Positions 1 to 6,626 of a stretch of 7,144 bases of DNA are shown in pieces. Positions within the stretch are counted from its first letter, which is position 1, and the number at the start of each line of letters is the position of its first letter. The position numbers and the translations under genes were made by a program. Where the stretch lies: NCBI GenBank assembly GCA_029936705.1, contig JAPYSD010000178.1:1-7144 (forward strand). Reading direction: 5' to 3'. The notes under the pieces are model-generated. The model was not told where the DNA came from, ran no database searches, and worked only from the letters and a program-made list of their open reading frames with translations. This DNA comes from Croceicoccus sp. Its GTDB lineage: Bacteria; Pseudomonadota; Alphaproteobacteria; Sphingomonadales; Sphingomonadaceae.

Positions 1-819
1 GTCGCGGGTGATACCGGGCAGGATCGTGCCGGTCAGCGCGGGCGTCAGCACGCGGCCGTCGTCGAACACGAAGAACAGGTTCATGCCGCCCAGTTCCTCG
101 ATCCACTTGCGCTCTGCGGCGTCTAGGAAGACGACCTGGTCATGGCCGCGCTCGATCGCCTCGGCCTGGGGGACGAGGCTGGCGGCGTAATTGCCGCCGC
201 ACTTGGCAGCACCGGTGCCGCCGGGCGCGGCACGCGCATAATCGCTCGACACCCAGATCGAAACGGCGGGCGATCCCGACTTGAAGTAGTTGCCCGCAGG
301 GCTGGCGATCACCATGAACTTGTAGCGTTTGGCGGGACGCACGCCCAGGAACGCCTCGGAAGCGAACATGAAGGGCCGCAGGTAAAGCGATGCGCCGTCC
401 ATCTCGGGGATCCAGGCGCTGTCCTTTTCCACCAGCAGGCGGACCGCTTCCAGGAACAGCTCTTCAGGCAGGTCGGGCATCGCCATGCGGCGGGCCGAGA
501 TGTTGAAGCGCTTCGCGTTCGCTTCCGGACGGAACAGCGCGGTGCTGCCGTCAGGGTGGCGATAGGCCTTCATGCCCTCGAAGATTTCCTGCGCGTAATG
601 CAGCACCGCCGCGGCGGGATCGAGTTCGATCGGACGGCGCGGGCCCAGCGTGGCATTGTGCCAGCCCTCGCCCTCTGCCCAGTCGATCATGATCATGTGA
701 TCGGTGAACAGCGTGCCGAAGCCGGGATTTTCCAGCTGCTGCACGCGCGTTTCATCCGCTACGGGCGCGGGATGCGCCAGGGTGATGAAATCGGTCTTGG
801 CAGCAACGCTGGTCGCCAT
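1..819 (-). CDS. ilvE: Branched-chain amino acid aminotransferase, 3' end cut off by the window edge
   Basis: PLP-dependent fold-type IV transaminase that interconverts Leu/Ile/Val and their 2-oxo acids using glutamate/2-oxoglutarate in the cytoplasm. The first 273 residues are present; the family is usually about 360, so roughly 90 are missing to the left. The sequence resembles the longer, eukaryote-like BCAT type rather than the short E. coli IlvE type. It has QEIFEGMKAY (77-86), SLYLRPFMFAS (144-154) and AAKCGGNYAAS (204-214), where K206 aligns with the Schiff-base lysine (human mitochondrial BCAT K202). IEELGGMN (240-247) follows at the expected distance. The start at ATG 819 is chosen because the reading frame has no better upstream start; only a weak AAGAGA lies just before it. 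The gene sits 83 bases downstream of the peptidase gene on the same strand and may be co-transcribed with it. I see no terminator between them and no convincing promoter. Assignment is very secure; substrate preference is inferred from the family. Confidence 0.95.
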   Translation of the reverse strand, partial: MATSVAAKTDFITLAHPAPVADETRVQQLENPGFGTLFTDHMIMIDWAEGEGWHNATLGPRRPIELDPAAAVLHYAQEIFEGMKAYRHPDGSTALFRPEANAKRFNISARRMAMPDLPEELFLEAVRLLVEKDSAWIPEMDGASLYLRPFMFASEAFLGVRPAKRYKFMVIASPAGNYFKSGSPAVSIWVSSDYARAAPGGTGAAKCGGNYAASLVPQAEAIERGHDQVVFLDAAERKWIEELGGMNLFFVFDDGRVLTPALTGTILPGITRD

Positions 820-902
820 GGTCTCTTACTCGCTTGTACCGGTAATTATCGATGCTTGGCGGTTAGGCCCGCGCGCTGTTCGTTGCAAGAGGGCGCGAGG
901 CT

Positions 903-3197
903 TCACCGGCCGCCGGGCGGCACGCCGTTCTGTTCGAGGAAGCGCACGATATTGCCGTAATAGTGCTGGGTGATGACCGGCCCGGACACGACATGGCCGA
1001 AACCGGGATAGAGCATCATCTCGAACGGCACGTTCGCTTCCTGCATTGCGGCGACCATGGCGGTGGTGTTGTCCATCACCACGTTGTCGTCGCTCATCCC
1101 GTGGATGATCAGCAGCGGATCGGCGATCTTCGCGGCATCGGCGATGGTGTTCGACGCTTCGTACGCCTCCGGCACCTCGTGAGGGTCGCCCATGTAGCGT
1201 TCGGTGTAGAACGTGTCGTACAGCTCCCATTTCGTGACCGAGGATGCCGCGATGCCCGCGGCGTAGAAGCCGGGATCGGCCTCCAGCATCTTGAGCGTCA
1301 TGTAGCCGCCATAGCTGCCGCCAAAGATCGCGATCCGGTCCGGATCCACGAAAGGCAGGGTCTTGAGCCATGCGCCGCCGGTCTTCTGGTCGGTCACCTC
1401 GACCGAGCCCATCGCCTCGCGGATCTGCTTTTCGAAGGCGACGCCGCGGTTGTCGGAGCCGCGATTGTCGATCTGGAACCAGATATAGCCGAGGTCGACG
1501 AAATATTGCGCGATGGCCGATCCCCACGCATGGTCGACCTCCTGCGCATGGGGACCGCCATAGTGGTGGAACATCACCGGATAGCGCTTCCCCTTCTCCA
1601 TCGTTGGGGTCAGCATCTTCCAGTAAAGCGTGCTGCCATCTTCGGCAGTCAGCGTACCATAGCGCGCGGTGGCGTGGCTGGCGGCATAGGGCGCATAGGG
1701 ATGCTGCGCGTCCAGCGCGTTTTCCATCAGCCATGTCAGCCGCTGGCCAGTGTTGTCGGCCAGGTAATATTGCGTCGGCTGCGCGGGGTTGGATCGGTCG
1801 ACGATCATGGTGCGCCCCGCCCCGTCCATCGACCCGTCATAGAACCAGCCCGTTTCGGTCAGCCGCTCGGGCATGCCGCCATTCGCGTAATCGAGGCGGT
1901 AGATGTGATCTTCCAGCGGCGTATCCTTGCGGCCCTTGAACCATAGCATGCCCGCCTGCTCGTCCACGCCCATCAGCCCGGTCACGACCCAGTCCCCGCT
2001 GGTCAGCTGCGTCCACTTGCCATCGGCCTGGCGCCAGAGATGGCCGAACCCGCTGCGTTCCGACCGCCAGATCAGCGACCCGTCCTTCAGGAAGCGATAG
2101 TCCGAGGTCTGGTTGATCCAATGACCCTCGGCAGCAGTCTCGGTGAACAGCAGCTCGCTCGCGCCGGTCGCCGGATCGATCTTCAGCATGTCGAGCCGGC
2201 TCTGCGCACGGTTCTGGCGCTGGACATACAGGCTGCCGTCGGGCGCCCAGTCGACGCGGGTGACATAGATGTCCCGCTCCGCGCCCAGGTCGGCCTTGAT
2301 CCGGTTGCCGCCGTCCGGGTCCATGACATAAAGGTCGATCAGGACATTGTCGGTGCCCGCCAGCGGATAGCGCTGGTCATAGGTGGTCGTGCTACCCGCA
2401 CCGATCGAGGTGCGCGTGACGACGGCGACCGGCGCCTCGTCATAGCGCAGTACGGCGATGCGCTTGCCGTCGGGGCTCCATTTATAGCCATAGTCGCGGT
2501 CCATCTCCTCCTGCGCGACGAATTCCGCTTCGCCCCAGTGGACCGTGTCGCTGGCTTCCTCGGGCGTGACGGCGATAGGGGTGCCGCCAATCGGCGCGAC
2601 ATAGAGGCGCCCTTCGCGCACGAAGGACACGCGCGCATTGTCGGGCGAGATCGCGGGATTGAGCTCGCCTTCCTCGCTGTCGGTCAGGCGGGTGACGGTG
2701 CCGTCCAGCTTCGCCAGGAACAGATCGCCGTCCAGCGGGACCAGGATCGATTGCGAATCCTCGGCCCAGTCATAGGACACGATGCCCTTCAGGCTGGCGA
2801 TGCGGGCGCGTTCGCGCTGCATCTTCTCGGCCTCGGACAGTTCGCGGCCCGGGCCGAATGCCTCGGAATCCACCAGCATCGACCATTCGCCGGACTGCCG
2901 GTCATATGCCCACAAATCATAGCGATAGCGGTCGTCGTCGCGCGGGCGCAGCAGGGTAAGCCAGCGGCCATCGGGCGACAGCTTCATCGCGCGCGGCGAT
3001 GCGCCGTTCAGCGACGGGCTGCCCGCGATCCGCTCCAGCGTCAGCTCCTTTTGCGGAACGTCGGGCACCGGCATCGCCTGGGCGGGCGTTCCGGGTAGAT
3101 CATAAGCCTGCTGCGCCATCGCGCTTCCTCCCATCACGGCGCCCAGCACAAGGGCGGACGCGGCAAGGCGCAGAAGAGTGGAGGAAGCGCGGGTCAT
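903..3197 (-). CDS. Secreted dipeptidyl-peptidase IV-type serine peptidase (family S9B)
   Basis: Probable periplasmic or exported exopeptidase that removes N-terminal dipeptides, typically with Pro or Ala in the second position. With the start at ATG 3197 the protein has 764 residues, a usual length for bacterial DPP IV. It begins with a signal peptide: a basic start, a hydrophobic stretch at about 8-24, and a likely cleavage after A28 (SAMA|QQ). An N-terminal beta-propeller covers roughly 35-520. It carries the Glu pair E230-E231 in VAQEEMDRDYGYKWSPDG, which in DPP IV binds the substrate amino terminus. The C-terminal alpha/beta-hydrolase domain has the nucleophile S628 in FGGSYGGYM, D703 in HGMSDDNV and H735 in GFGHVV. 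These spacings are nearly the same as in human DPP4. An in-frame ATG at 3239 would add 14 residues ahead of the signal peptide and has no Shine-Dalgarno sequence, so I prefer 3197, which has GGAA about 10 bases upstream. The gene begins after the rplS terminator, so it needs its own promoter; I found none that is clear. ilvE follows. Confidence 0.95.
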   Translation of the reverse strand: MTRASSTLLRLAASALVLGAVMGGSAMAQQAYDLPGTPAQAMPVPDVPQKELTLERIAGSPSLNGASPRAMKLSPDGRWLTLLRPRDDDRYRYDLWAYDRQSGEWSMLVDSEAFGPGRELSEAEKMQRERARIASLKGIVSYDWAEDSQSILVPLDGDLFLAKLDGTVTRLTDSEEGELNPAISPDNARVSFVREGRLYVAPIGGTPIAVTPEEASDTVHWGEAEFVAQEEMDRDYGYKWSPDGKRIAVLRYDEAPVAVVTRTSIGAGSTTTYDQRYPLAGTDNVLIDLYVMDPDGGNRIKADLGAERDIYVTRVDWAPDGSLYVQRQNRAQSRLDMLKIDPATGASELLFTETAAEGHWINQTSDYRFLKDGSLIWRSERSGFGHLWRQADGKWTQLTSGDWVVTGLMGVDEQAGMLWFKGRKDTPLEDHIYRLDYANGGMPERLTETGWFYDGSMDGAGRTMIVDRSNPAQPTQYYLADNTGQRLTWLMENALDAQHPYAPYAASHATARYGTLTAEDGSTLYWKMLTPTMEKGKRYPVMFHHYGGPHAQEVDHAWGSAIAQYFVDLGYIWFQIDNRGSDNRGVAFEKQIREAMGSVEVTDQKTGGAWLKTLPFVDPDRIAIFGGSYGGYMTLKMLEADPGFYAAGIAASSVTKWELYDTFYTERYMGDPHEVPEAYEASNTIADAAKIADPLLIIHGMSDDNVVMDNTTAMVAAMQEANVPFEMMLYPGFGHVVSGPVITQHYYGNIVRFLEQNGVPPGGR

Positions 3198-3313
3198 GGG
3201 CAAGGTTCCGGAAACGATTGGGAATTCAGGCCGCTTCATTGGGCAAAGCGGTTACGAATGCAACCGTGATGCCAGAGCGTCCCTTGCCGATCGTCCCGGC
3301 CGTGCCGCCACGC

Positions 3314-3345
3314 AAAAAGGGCGGCCCCCGCAGGAACCGCCCTTT
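3314..3345 (-). terminator. Intrinsic terminator of the pgsA-rplS cluster
   Basis: On the minus strand a 9-base-pair stem, AAAGGGCGG (complement of 3337-3345) and CCGCCCTTT (complement of 3316-3324), encloses a 12-base loop and runs into a T stretch of five (complement of 3314-3318, partly in the stem). It begins 28 bases after the rplS stop, where a Rho-independent terminator is expected. It separates the translation/membrane cluster from the peptidase gene. The plus-strand reading lacks a good T tract, so it acts in one direction. Confidence 0.88.
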
Positions 3346-3372
3346 CGTATGCCTGCCCTTCGGCGAGGAGGA

Positions 3373-3741
3373 CTATGCCTCTTCGCGGACCGTCTTGCGC
3401 TCGGCAATACGGGCGCGTTTGCCGGTGCGGCCGCGCAGGTAATACAGCTTGGCACGACGCACCACGCCGCGGCGGACCACGGTGATGCTGTCGATGTTGG
3501 GCGAATAGAGCGGGAAGACACGCTCCACGCCTTCGCCGAACGACATCTTGCGAACGGTGAAGTTCGAACCCATGCCGCGGTTCGAACGCGCAATCACGAC
3601 GCCTTCGTAGTTCTGCACACGCTCACGCGTGCCTTCCACGACGCGCACGCCGACGCGCACGGTGTCGCCCGCGCGGAATTCCGGGATATCCTTGCCGAGG
3701 CCCTGGATGGCCTCTGCTTCAAGCTGCTGGATCAGGTTCAT
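3373..3741 (-). CDS. rplS: 50S ribosomal protein L19
   Basis: Component of the large ribosomal subunit, located at the 30S-50S interface. The 122-residue product matches L19 along its whole length. It opens with an N-terminal helix and has FRAGDTVRVGVRVVEG (22-37), VQNYEGVVIARSNRG (42-56), FTVRKMSFGEGVERVFPLYS (61-80) and a basic C-terminus with RRGVVRRAKLYYLRGRTGK. The length is normal for the family (about 115-130). The ATG at 3741 overlaps the trmD stop in an ATGA arrangement. A GAAGGT Shine-Dalgarno lies inside the end of trmD (complement of 3750-3755), so translation is probably coupled to trmD. It is the last gene of the cluster, followed by a strong terminator. The identification is unambiguous. 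Confidence 0.99.
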   Translation of the reverse strand: MNLIQQLEAEAIQGLGKDIPEFRAGDTVRVGVRVVEGTRERVQNYEGVVIARSNRGMGSNFTVRKMSFGEGVERVFPLYSPNIDSITVVRRGVVRRAKLYYLRGRTGKRARIAERKTVREEA

Positions 3742-4484
3742 GTGCCTGTACCTTCATCATCGTGCCGCGCGCCAGAGGCAGACTGGCCCCGAACGTCACC
3801 ATGACGTTCCCAAAGGTCCGGTCTGCGTAACCGTGTATCATCCTCGCCGCGCCGCTTTCGCCACGCCGCAATTTTCGCATGATCCCCCGATCGCAGCACT
3901 TCAGGGATCGTGCGCCCTTCCCATTCGACAGGTCGGGTAAAATGCGGATATTCGAGCAGACCGTTCTCGAACGATTCCTCGACTCCGCTGGAAGCCGCGC
4001 CCATTACGCCGGGAAGCAGCCGAATGCAAGCGTCGAGCAGCATGATCGCGGCAGGCTCTCCGCCCGACAACACGATGTCGCCGACCGACACTTCCTCGAC
4101 GTCGCGGCCTTCGAAGATGCGCTCGTCGAAACCCTCGAACCGGCCGCACAGCACGATCGCGCCCGGACCCGCTGCCAATTCGCGCACCCTGGCTTGCGTC
4201 AGCGGGCGGCCGCGCGGCGTCATCGCCAGCACCGGCGCGCCTGGATTGACCGCGCGCGCATGGTCGATCGCGGCGGCCAGCACGTCGACCTTCAGCACCA
4301 TGCCCGCGCCGCCGCCCGCCGGGGTGTCGTCCACCGTGCGGTGCTTGTCGCTGGCGAAATCGCGGATCTGCACGGTATCGATCGACCATGCGCCCGCCTC
4401 AAGTGCGCGGCCCGCCAGGCTGATGCCGAGCGGCCCCGGAAACATCTCGGGGTAAAGGGTCAGGACTGTCGCGGCAAAGCTCAT
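3738..4484 (-). CDS. trmD: tRNA (guanine37-N1)-methyltransferase
   Basis: SPOUT-class methyltransferase that transfers a methyl group from S-adenosylmethionine to N1 of G37 in tRNAs, preventing +1 frameshifting; it works as a cytoplasmic homodimer. The 248 residues show DKHRTVDDTPAGGGAGMV (46-63), the knotted SAM-site segments CGRFEGFDERIF (113-124) and SVGDIVLSGGEPA (133-145), then ACIRLLPGVMG (152-162), which holds R155 (E. coli R154). LLEYPHFTRP (176-185) and the C-terminal HAKIAAWRKR are also present. At the position of the E. coli general base D169 this protein has E170 (VEESF). The start at ATG 4484 has only a GGGGCGCG stretch immediately upstream as a possible ribosome binding site. 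trmD normally follows rpsP-rimM; here it follows a TIGR04222-type gene by 31 bases, and it overlaps rplS by four bases. Function is secure by homology. Confidence 0.98.
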   Translation of the reverse strand: MSFAATVLTLYPEMFPGPLGISLAGRALEAGAWSIDTVQIRDFASDKHRTVDDTPAGGGAGMVLKVDVLAAAIDHARAVNPGAPVLAMTPRGRPLTQARVRELAAGPGAIVLCGRFEGFDERIFEGRDVEEVSVGDIVLSGGEPAAIMLLDACIRLLPGVMGAASSGVEESFENGLLEYPHFTRPVEWEGRTIPEVLRSGDHAKIAAWRKRRGEDDTRLRRPDLWERHGDVRGQSASGARHDDEGTGT

Positions 4485-4515
4485 CGCGCCCCGTTAGCCG
4501 CAGCGGGCAAAGCCT

Positions 4516-5337
4516 TCAACCGCCGCAGCCGCCGCATCCTCCTCCACCGCCATCGCCGCCGTCTCCACCGCTGTCGCCTCCGCATCCGCCGGACGAGCTG
4601 GCATACATGCGGTGAAACGGGTCGAGCGTCGTACCCGCCAGTGCGGCGGGCCCGAACAGAGCCACGGCCATGCCGAACTCGGTCTCGCGCGGAGCCCTTT
4701 GCAGCCTCTCCTCCCGCGCCCGAAGCGAGGCGAGTTCCGCCCGCCCCGCCCTCGTCGCGGTATCGAGGGCCTGGAACCGGGCGAGGACCGCCAGCAGGGT
4801 CACGAGGTCGAAGACGATCAGTATGCCCACGCTTTCCCCGCGCAAAACGCCCAGCCGCCAGCGCATGATGCCGAGCAGCAGCAACGCAAAAACCGGAAGG
4901 GTCTGGACGATGCGAACGCGGCGCTCGTCATCCTCGTCCATTACCAGTCCCATGGCCGGCAGCCGTGCGACTATCGTCTGCGCCGCGCCCGACACCGCGC
5001 GGACCACCCTGGCGGCGCTCATCCTGGGGCCGGAGGAAAGCAGCGCGCGCTGCGCCTCGGTCGATCCGCCGCCCGGGCGAAGGACGGATACCGCGTTCAC
5101 CCCCTCGACCGTCAGCCGCCTTTCCGCCGCCAACCGCGCACCGACCGTCTGGGCCAGCTGCATCCGCCCGCCGGCAAGGACGGCGACTTGCTCCTCGTCG
5201 TTCAGACGGCAGGGTCGGCCTTCGGGTATCATCGCCGCCTGCAGGATCTTGCCCAGTATCAGCGCCGCGACGAATGCGACCGAGTGAAATGCCAGATACG
5301 CCTCAGCGCTCCAGTCCAACGGATTCCAGCCGTGCAT
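4516..5337 (-). CDS. TIGR04222-type membrane protein with Gly/Cys-rich C-terminal tail
   Basis: Function unknown. The 273-residue product looks like the TIGR04222 family of membrane proteins, recognised by the N-terminal region (WNPLDWSAEAYLAFHSV) and the low-complexity C-terminus; this is recall of the family, not a search result. It has a probable membrane segment at about 14-33, a charged region at 40-140 with LNDEEQVAVLAGG (45-57) and ERRLTVEGVNAVSVLRPGG (72-90), two closely spaced membrane segments at about 143-162 and 169-188, a helical charged segment (195-220), and a tail at 247-273 of Gly, Ser, Asp and three Cys (252, 268, 271). In this family the 45-140 region usually reads as a cytoplasmic, winged-helix-like part; here that is a guess. 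A good ribosome binding site, GGGGGA (complement of 5344-5349), lies six bases before ATG 5337. It begins 24 bases after the GRDP-like gene and ends 31 bases before trmD, so it is almost surely co-transcribed with both. Confidence 0.8.
   Translation of the reverse strand: MHGWNPLDWSAEAYLAFHSVAFVAALILGKILQAAMIPEGRPCRLNDEEQVAVLAGGRMQLAQTVGARLAAERRLTVEGVNAVSVLRPGGGSTEAQRALLSSGPRMSAARVVRAVSGAAQTIVARLPAMGLVMDEDDERRVRIVQTLPVFALLLLGIMRWRLGVLRGESVGILIVFDLVTLLAVLARFQALDTATRAGRAELASLRAREERLQRAPRETEFGMAVALFGPAALAGTTLDPFHRMYASSSGGCGGDSGGDGGDGGGGGCGGCGG
4519..4599 (-). repeat. Low-complexity Gly/Cys/Asp/Ser tail coding segment
   Basis: These 27 codons encode residues 247-273 of the TIGR04222-type protein: 17 Gly, 4 Ser, 3 Asp and 3 Cys. 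The pattern is irregular GG-x units (GGCGG, GGDSGG, GGDGG) ending in GGCGGCGG just before the stop. The DNA is a GGN-rich tract on the minus strand but uses GGC, GGT and GGA codons together, so it is not a pure trinucleotide repeat; selection on the protein tail is more likely than simple slippage. Confidence 0.9.
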
Positions 5338-5343
5338 CGCGCG

Positions 5344-5349
5344 TCCCCC
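5344..5349 (-). promoter_or_regulatory. Shine-Dalgarno site of the TIGR04222-type gene
   Basis: GGGGGA on the minus strand, six bases before the ATG at 5337 and inside the 24-base gap after the GRDP-like gene. It is the best ribosome binding site in this cluster and fixes the start codon. Confidence 0.6.
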
Positions 5350-5361
5350 GGTTCCTGCGCA

Positions 5362-5913
5362 TCACCACATGAGGAATACCATAGCACCGAAAAATGCCGA
5401 TAGGATTACCGCGTACGCGGCTTTCCTGGGCAAGAGGATATAGTCGCGGGTGCGGACCCTTCGCGCAAGCGGATCGCGGTAGAGCCGCTGCTGCGCGGCG
5501 GGCCAGATGTCGGGCGGCGACGGCCCGAACACACGCTCATAGCTGGCGAGCGTCGCGGCGTATTGCCGGTAATAGCGATCGCGTTCGGCCCGTCCCCCCG
5601 CAGTCGGCCCGTGATGCCGCGGGCCGCCCAGTACGTCGGCACAGAAACGCTCCCAATAATCGCGGCTGTAGGTCAGGTGGAGATGCCATGCCTGATCCAC
5701 CGCATCGGACGGGGTGACCGGATGGCCCGCACGCATCGCCAGAAAGCAGAAGCGGCGATATTCCTTTATCACCCGTTCGGCATGGCGGCGATCCCATCCG
5801 TTCTCTCGCGCCAGCCGGTCGGTGAAGGTGAATTCCGCGTCGTCGGGTCCGATCGTATAGGACGACAGCGCTTGCCAGAGCCGCAGATCATCCTCGCGCT
5901 CTGGCAGTTTCAT
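5362..5913 (-). CDS. GRDP/DUF1399-like protein with C-terminal membrane anchor
   Basis: Function unknown. The 183 residues resemble the GRDP-like family (Pfam PF07173, glycine-rich domain-containing protein-like), although this copy has no glycine-rich region itself. An N-terminal helical part (1-65, with FTDRLARENGW and EYRRFCFLAM) leads to the signature DQAWHLHLTYSRDYWERFC (73-91). HHGP (100-103) and a further helical part with QYAATLASYERVFGPSPPDIWP (117-138) follow. A hydrophobic segment at about 166-182 ends two residues from the C-terminus, suggesting a tail-anchored protein with its domain in the cytoplasm. D73, H77, H79, C91, H100 and H101 could form a metal site; that is inference. 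The ATG at 5913 comes six bases after the pgsA stop with no strong ribosome binding site, which suggests translational coupling. The adjacent TIGR04222-type gene carries the Gly-rich tail this family name refers to, so the pair probably acts together. Confidence 0.8.
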   Translation of the reverse strand: MKLPEREDDLRLWQALSSYTIGPDDAEFTFTDRLARENGWDRRHAERVIKEYRRFCFLAMRAGHPVTPSDAVDQAWHLHLTYSRDYWERFCADVLGGPRHHGPTAGGRAERDRYYRQYAATLASYERVFGPSPPDIWPAAQQRLYRDPLARRVRTRDYILLPRKAAYAVILSAFFGAMVFLMW

Positions 5914-5919
5914 CGCGTG

Positions 5920-6486
5920 TCAGTCCATGTGCTTCAGGCCGACGCGCAGGTAATCCCAGCCGGTCACCACCGTCAGCGCCGCGGCGACCCACAGGCAGGC
6001 AAGCCCCGTGATCCTGATCCATTCCATGTGCGGCAGGGCGCCCGCCAGGATCAGCGCGCCCAGCGCGATGATCTGTACGGTGGTCTTCCATTTCGCCAGT
6101 TTCGACACAGGCACGGATACCTGCACGCCCGCCAGGAACTCACGCAAGCCGGAAACCGCGATCTCCCGCAGCAGGATCACCAGGCCCGCCAGCGCGTGCA
6201 GGTCACCGACATAGGGACCGGACAGACCGCCCTTGGCCGCCAGCACCAGGATCACCGCCCCGATCATCAGCTTGTCCGCGATCGGGTCGAGGAACACGCC
6301 CAGCCGGCTGACCCGCCCGCTGGACCGCGCGAGCGCGCCGTCGAAATAATCGGTTATCCCCGCCAGCGAATAGAGCACGAAGGCGATGCCATGCCCCAGC
6401 GCCCAGTCGGGCCACCACAGGAATCCGACCAGCAGCGGAACGGCGAAAATACGCGAAAGCGTCAGAAGATTGGGAAGTGTCAGCAT
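5920..6486 (-). CDS. pgsA: CDP-diacylglycerol-glycerol-3-phosphate 3-phosphatidyltransferase
   Basis: Integral inner-membrane enzyme that makes phosphatidylglycerophosphate from CDP-diacylglycerol and sn-glycerol 3-phosphate, the committed step to phosphatidylglycerol and cardiolipin. The 188-residue protein has several hydrophobic segments and the complete CDP-alcohol phosphotransferase motif D-G-x2-A-R-x8-G-x3-D-x3-D: D49, G50, A53, R54, G63, D67 and D71, preceded by D46. The start at ATG 6486 gives MLTLPNLLTLSRI, the usual beginning of PgsA. A GTG start at 6537 would add 17 non-hydrophobic residues and is less likely. No good Shine-Dalgarno sequence precedes either start. It is the first gene of the minus-strand cluster, six bases ahead of the GRDP-like gene, and diverges from the LplT-like gene. 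PgsA rather than phosphatidylserine synthase is favoured by the N-terminus and length. Confidence 0.94.
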   Translation of the reverse strand: MLTLPNLLTLSRIFAVPLLVGFLWWPDWALGHGIAFVLYSLAGITDYFDGALARSSGRVSRLGVFLDPIADKLMIGAVILVLAAKGGLSGPYVGDLHALAGLVILLREIAVSGLREFLAGVQVSVPVSKLAKWKTTVQIIALGALILAGALPHMEWIRITGLACLWVAAALTVVTGWDYLRVGLKHMD

Positions 6487-6626
6487 AGATTCGTAAGGCC
6501 ATGTAGCGCGAAAACGGGGGACTTCCCAAGCGCACACCGCGCGACTTGAACCGATTTTATTGCCTGCCGGTGGCGCAATGGCTTGTGCCGCGCTGCACGC
6601 ACGGTAAGGACGGGCCCCAACCGATC
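6487..6626. other. Divergent intergenic region between pgsA and the LplT-like gene
   Basis: These 140 bases must hold the promoters of both outward-reading genes. For the plus-strand gene I see no convincing -35/-10 pair; an AAGGAC stretch (6606-6611) lies about 15 bases before the ATG at 6627, rather far for a ribosome binding site. A candidate promoter for pgsA is listed separately. No RNA gene or strong palindrome is evident. Confidence 0.6.
6501..6529 (-). promoter_or_regulatory. Possible promoter of pgsA and the cluster behind it
   Basis: On the minus strand TTGGGA (complement of 6524-6529) and CTACAT (complement of 6501-6506) are separated by 17 bases. Both elements match the housekeeping consensus only partly. 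If used, transcription would begin only a few bases ahead of ATG 6486, giving a nearly leaderless message, in keeping with the lack of a Shine-Dalgarno sequence. This is a weak prediction. Confidence 0.25.

Noticed and set aside
687..702. GATC-rich palindromic stretch (GATCATGATCATGTGATC-like)
   Set aside because: It falls inside ilvE and encodes the ordinary family segment TDHMIMID; no sign of a regulatory site.
142..960. Plus-strand open frame of 272 codons opposite ilvE
   Set aside because: It is antisense to a clear aminotransferase, crosses the intergenic gap and shows no family resemblance.
963..3098. Two long plus-strand open frames (963-1946 and 2040-3098, 327 and 352 codons) opposite the peptidase gene
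   Set aside because: Their translations are rich in Arg, His and Gly with no recognisable domain, and they lie antisense to a gene with a full catalytic triad. They are what high-GC codon use produces on the opposite strand.
3198..3313. Promoter or regulatory RNA ahead of the peptidase gene
   Set aside because: A TTGCAT followed 17 bases later by AATGAA is too poor a match to report, and no stable structured element is apparent.
4519..4599. Gly-rich tail as a frameshift artefact or simple DNA repeat
   Set aside because: The frame is continuous from a good start, Gly codons are mixed, and such tails are typical of this protein family.
5563..6549. Plus-strand open frame of 328 codons opposite pgsA and the GRDP-like gene
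   Set aside because: It spans two real genes in antisense and has a Gln/His/Arg-rich composition with no domain; a compositional artefact.
6578..6607. Nine-codon open frame (ATG to TAA) just ahead of the LplT-like gene
   Set aside because: It has no ribosome binding site, no leader-peptide codon bias and no adjoining hairpin, so it is probably chance.
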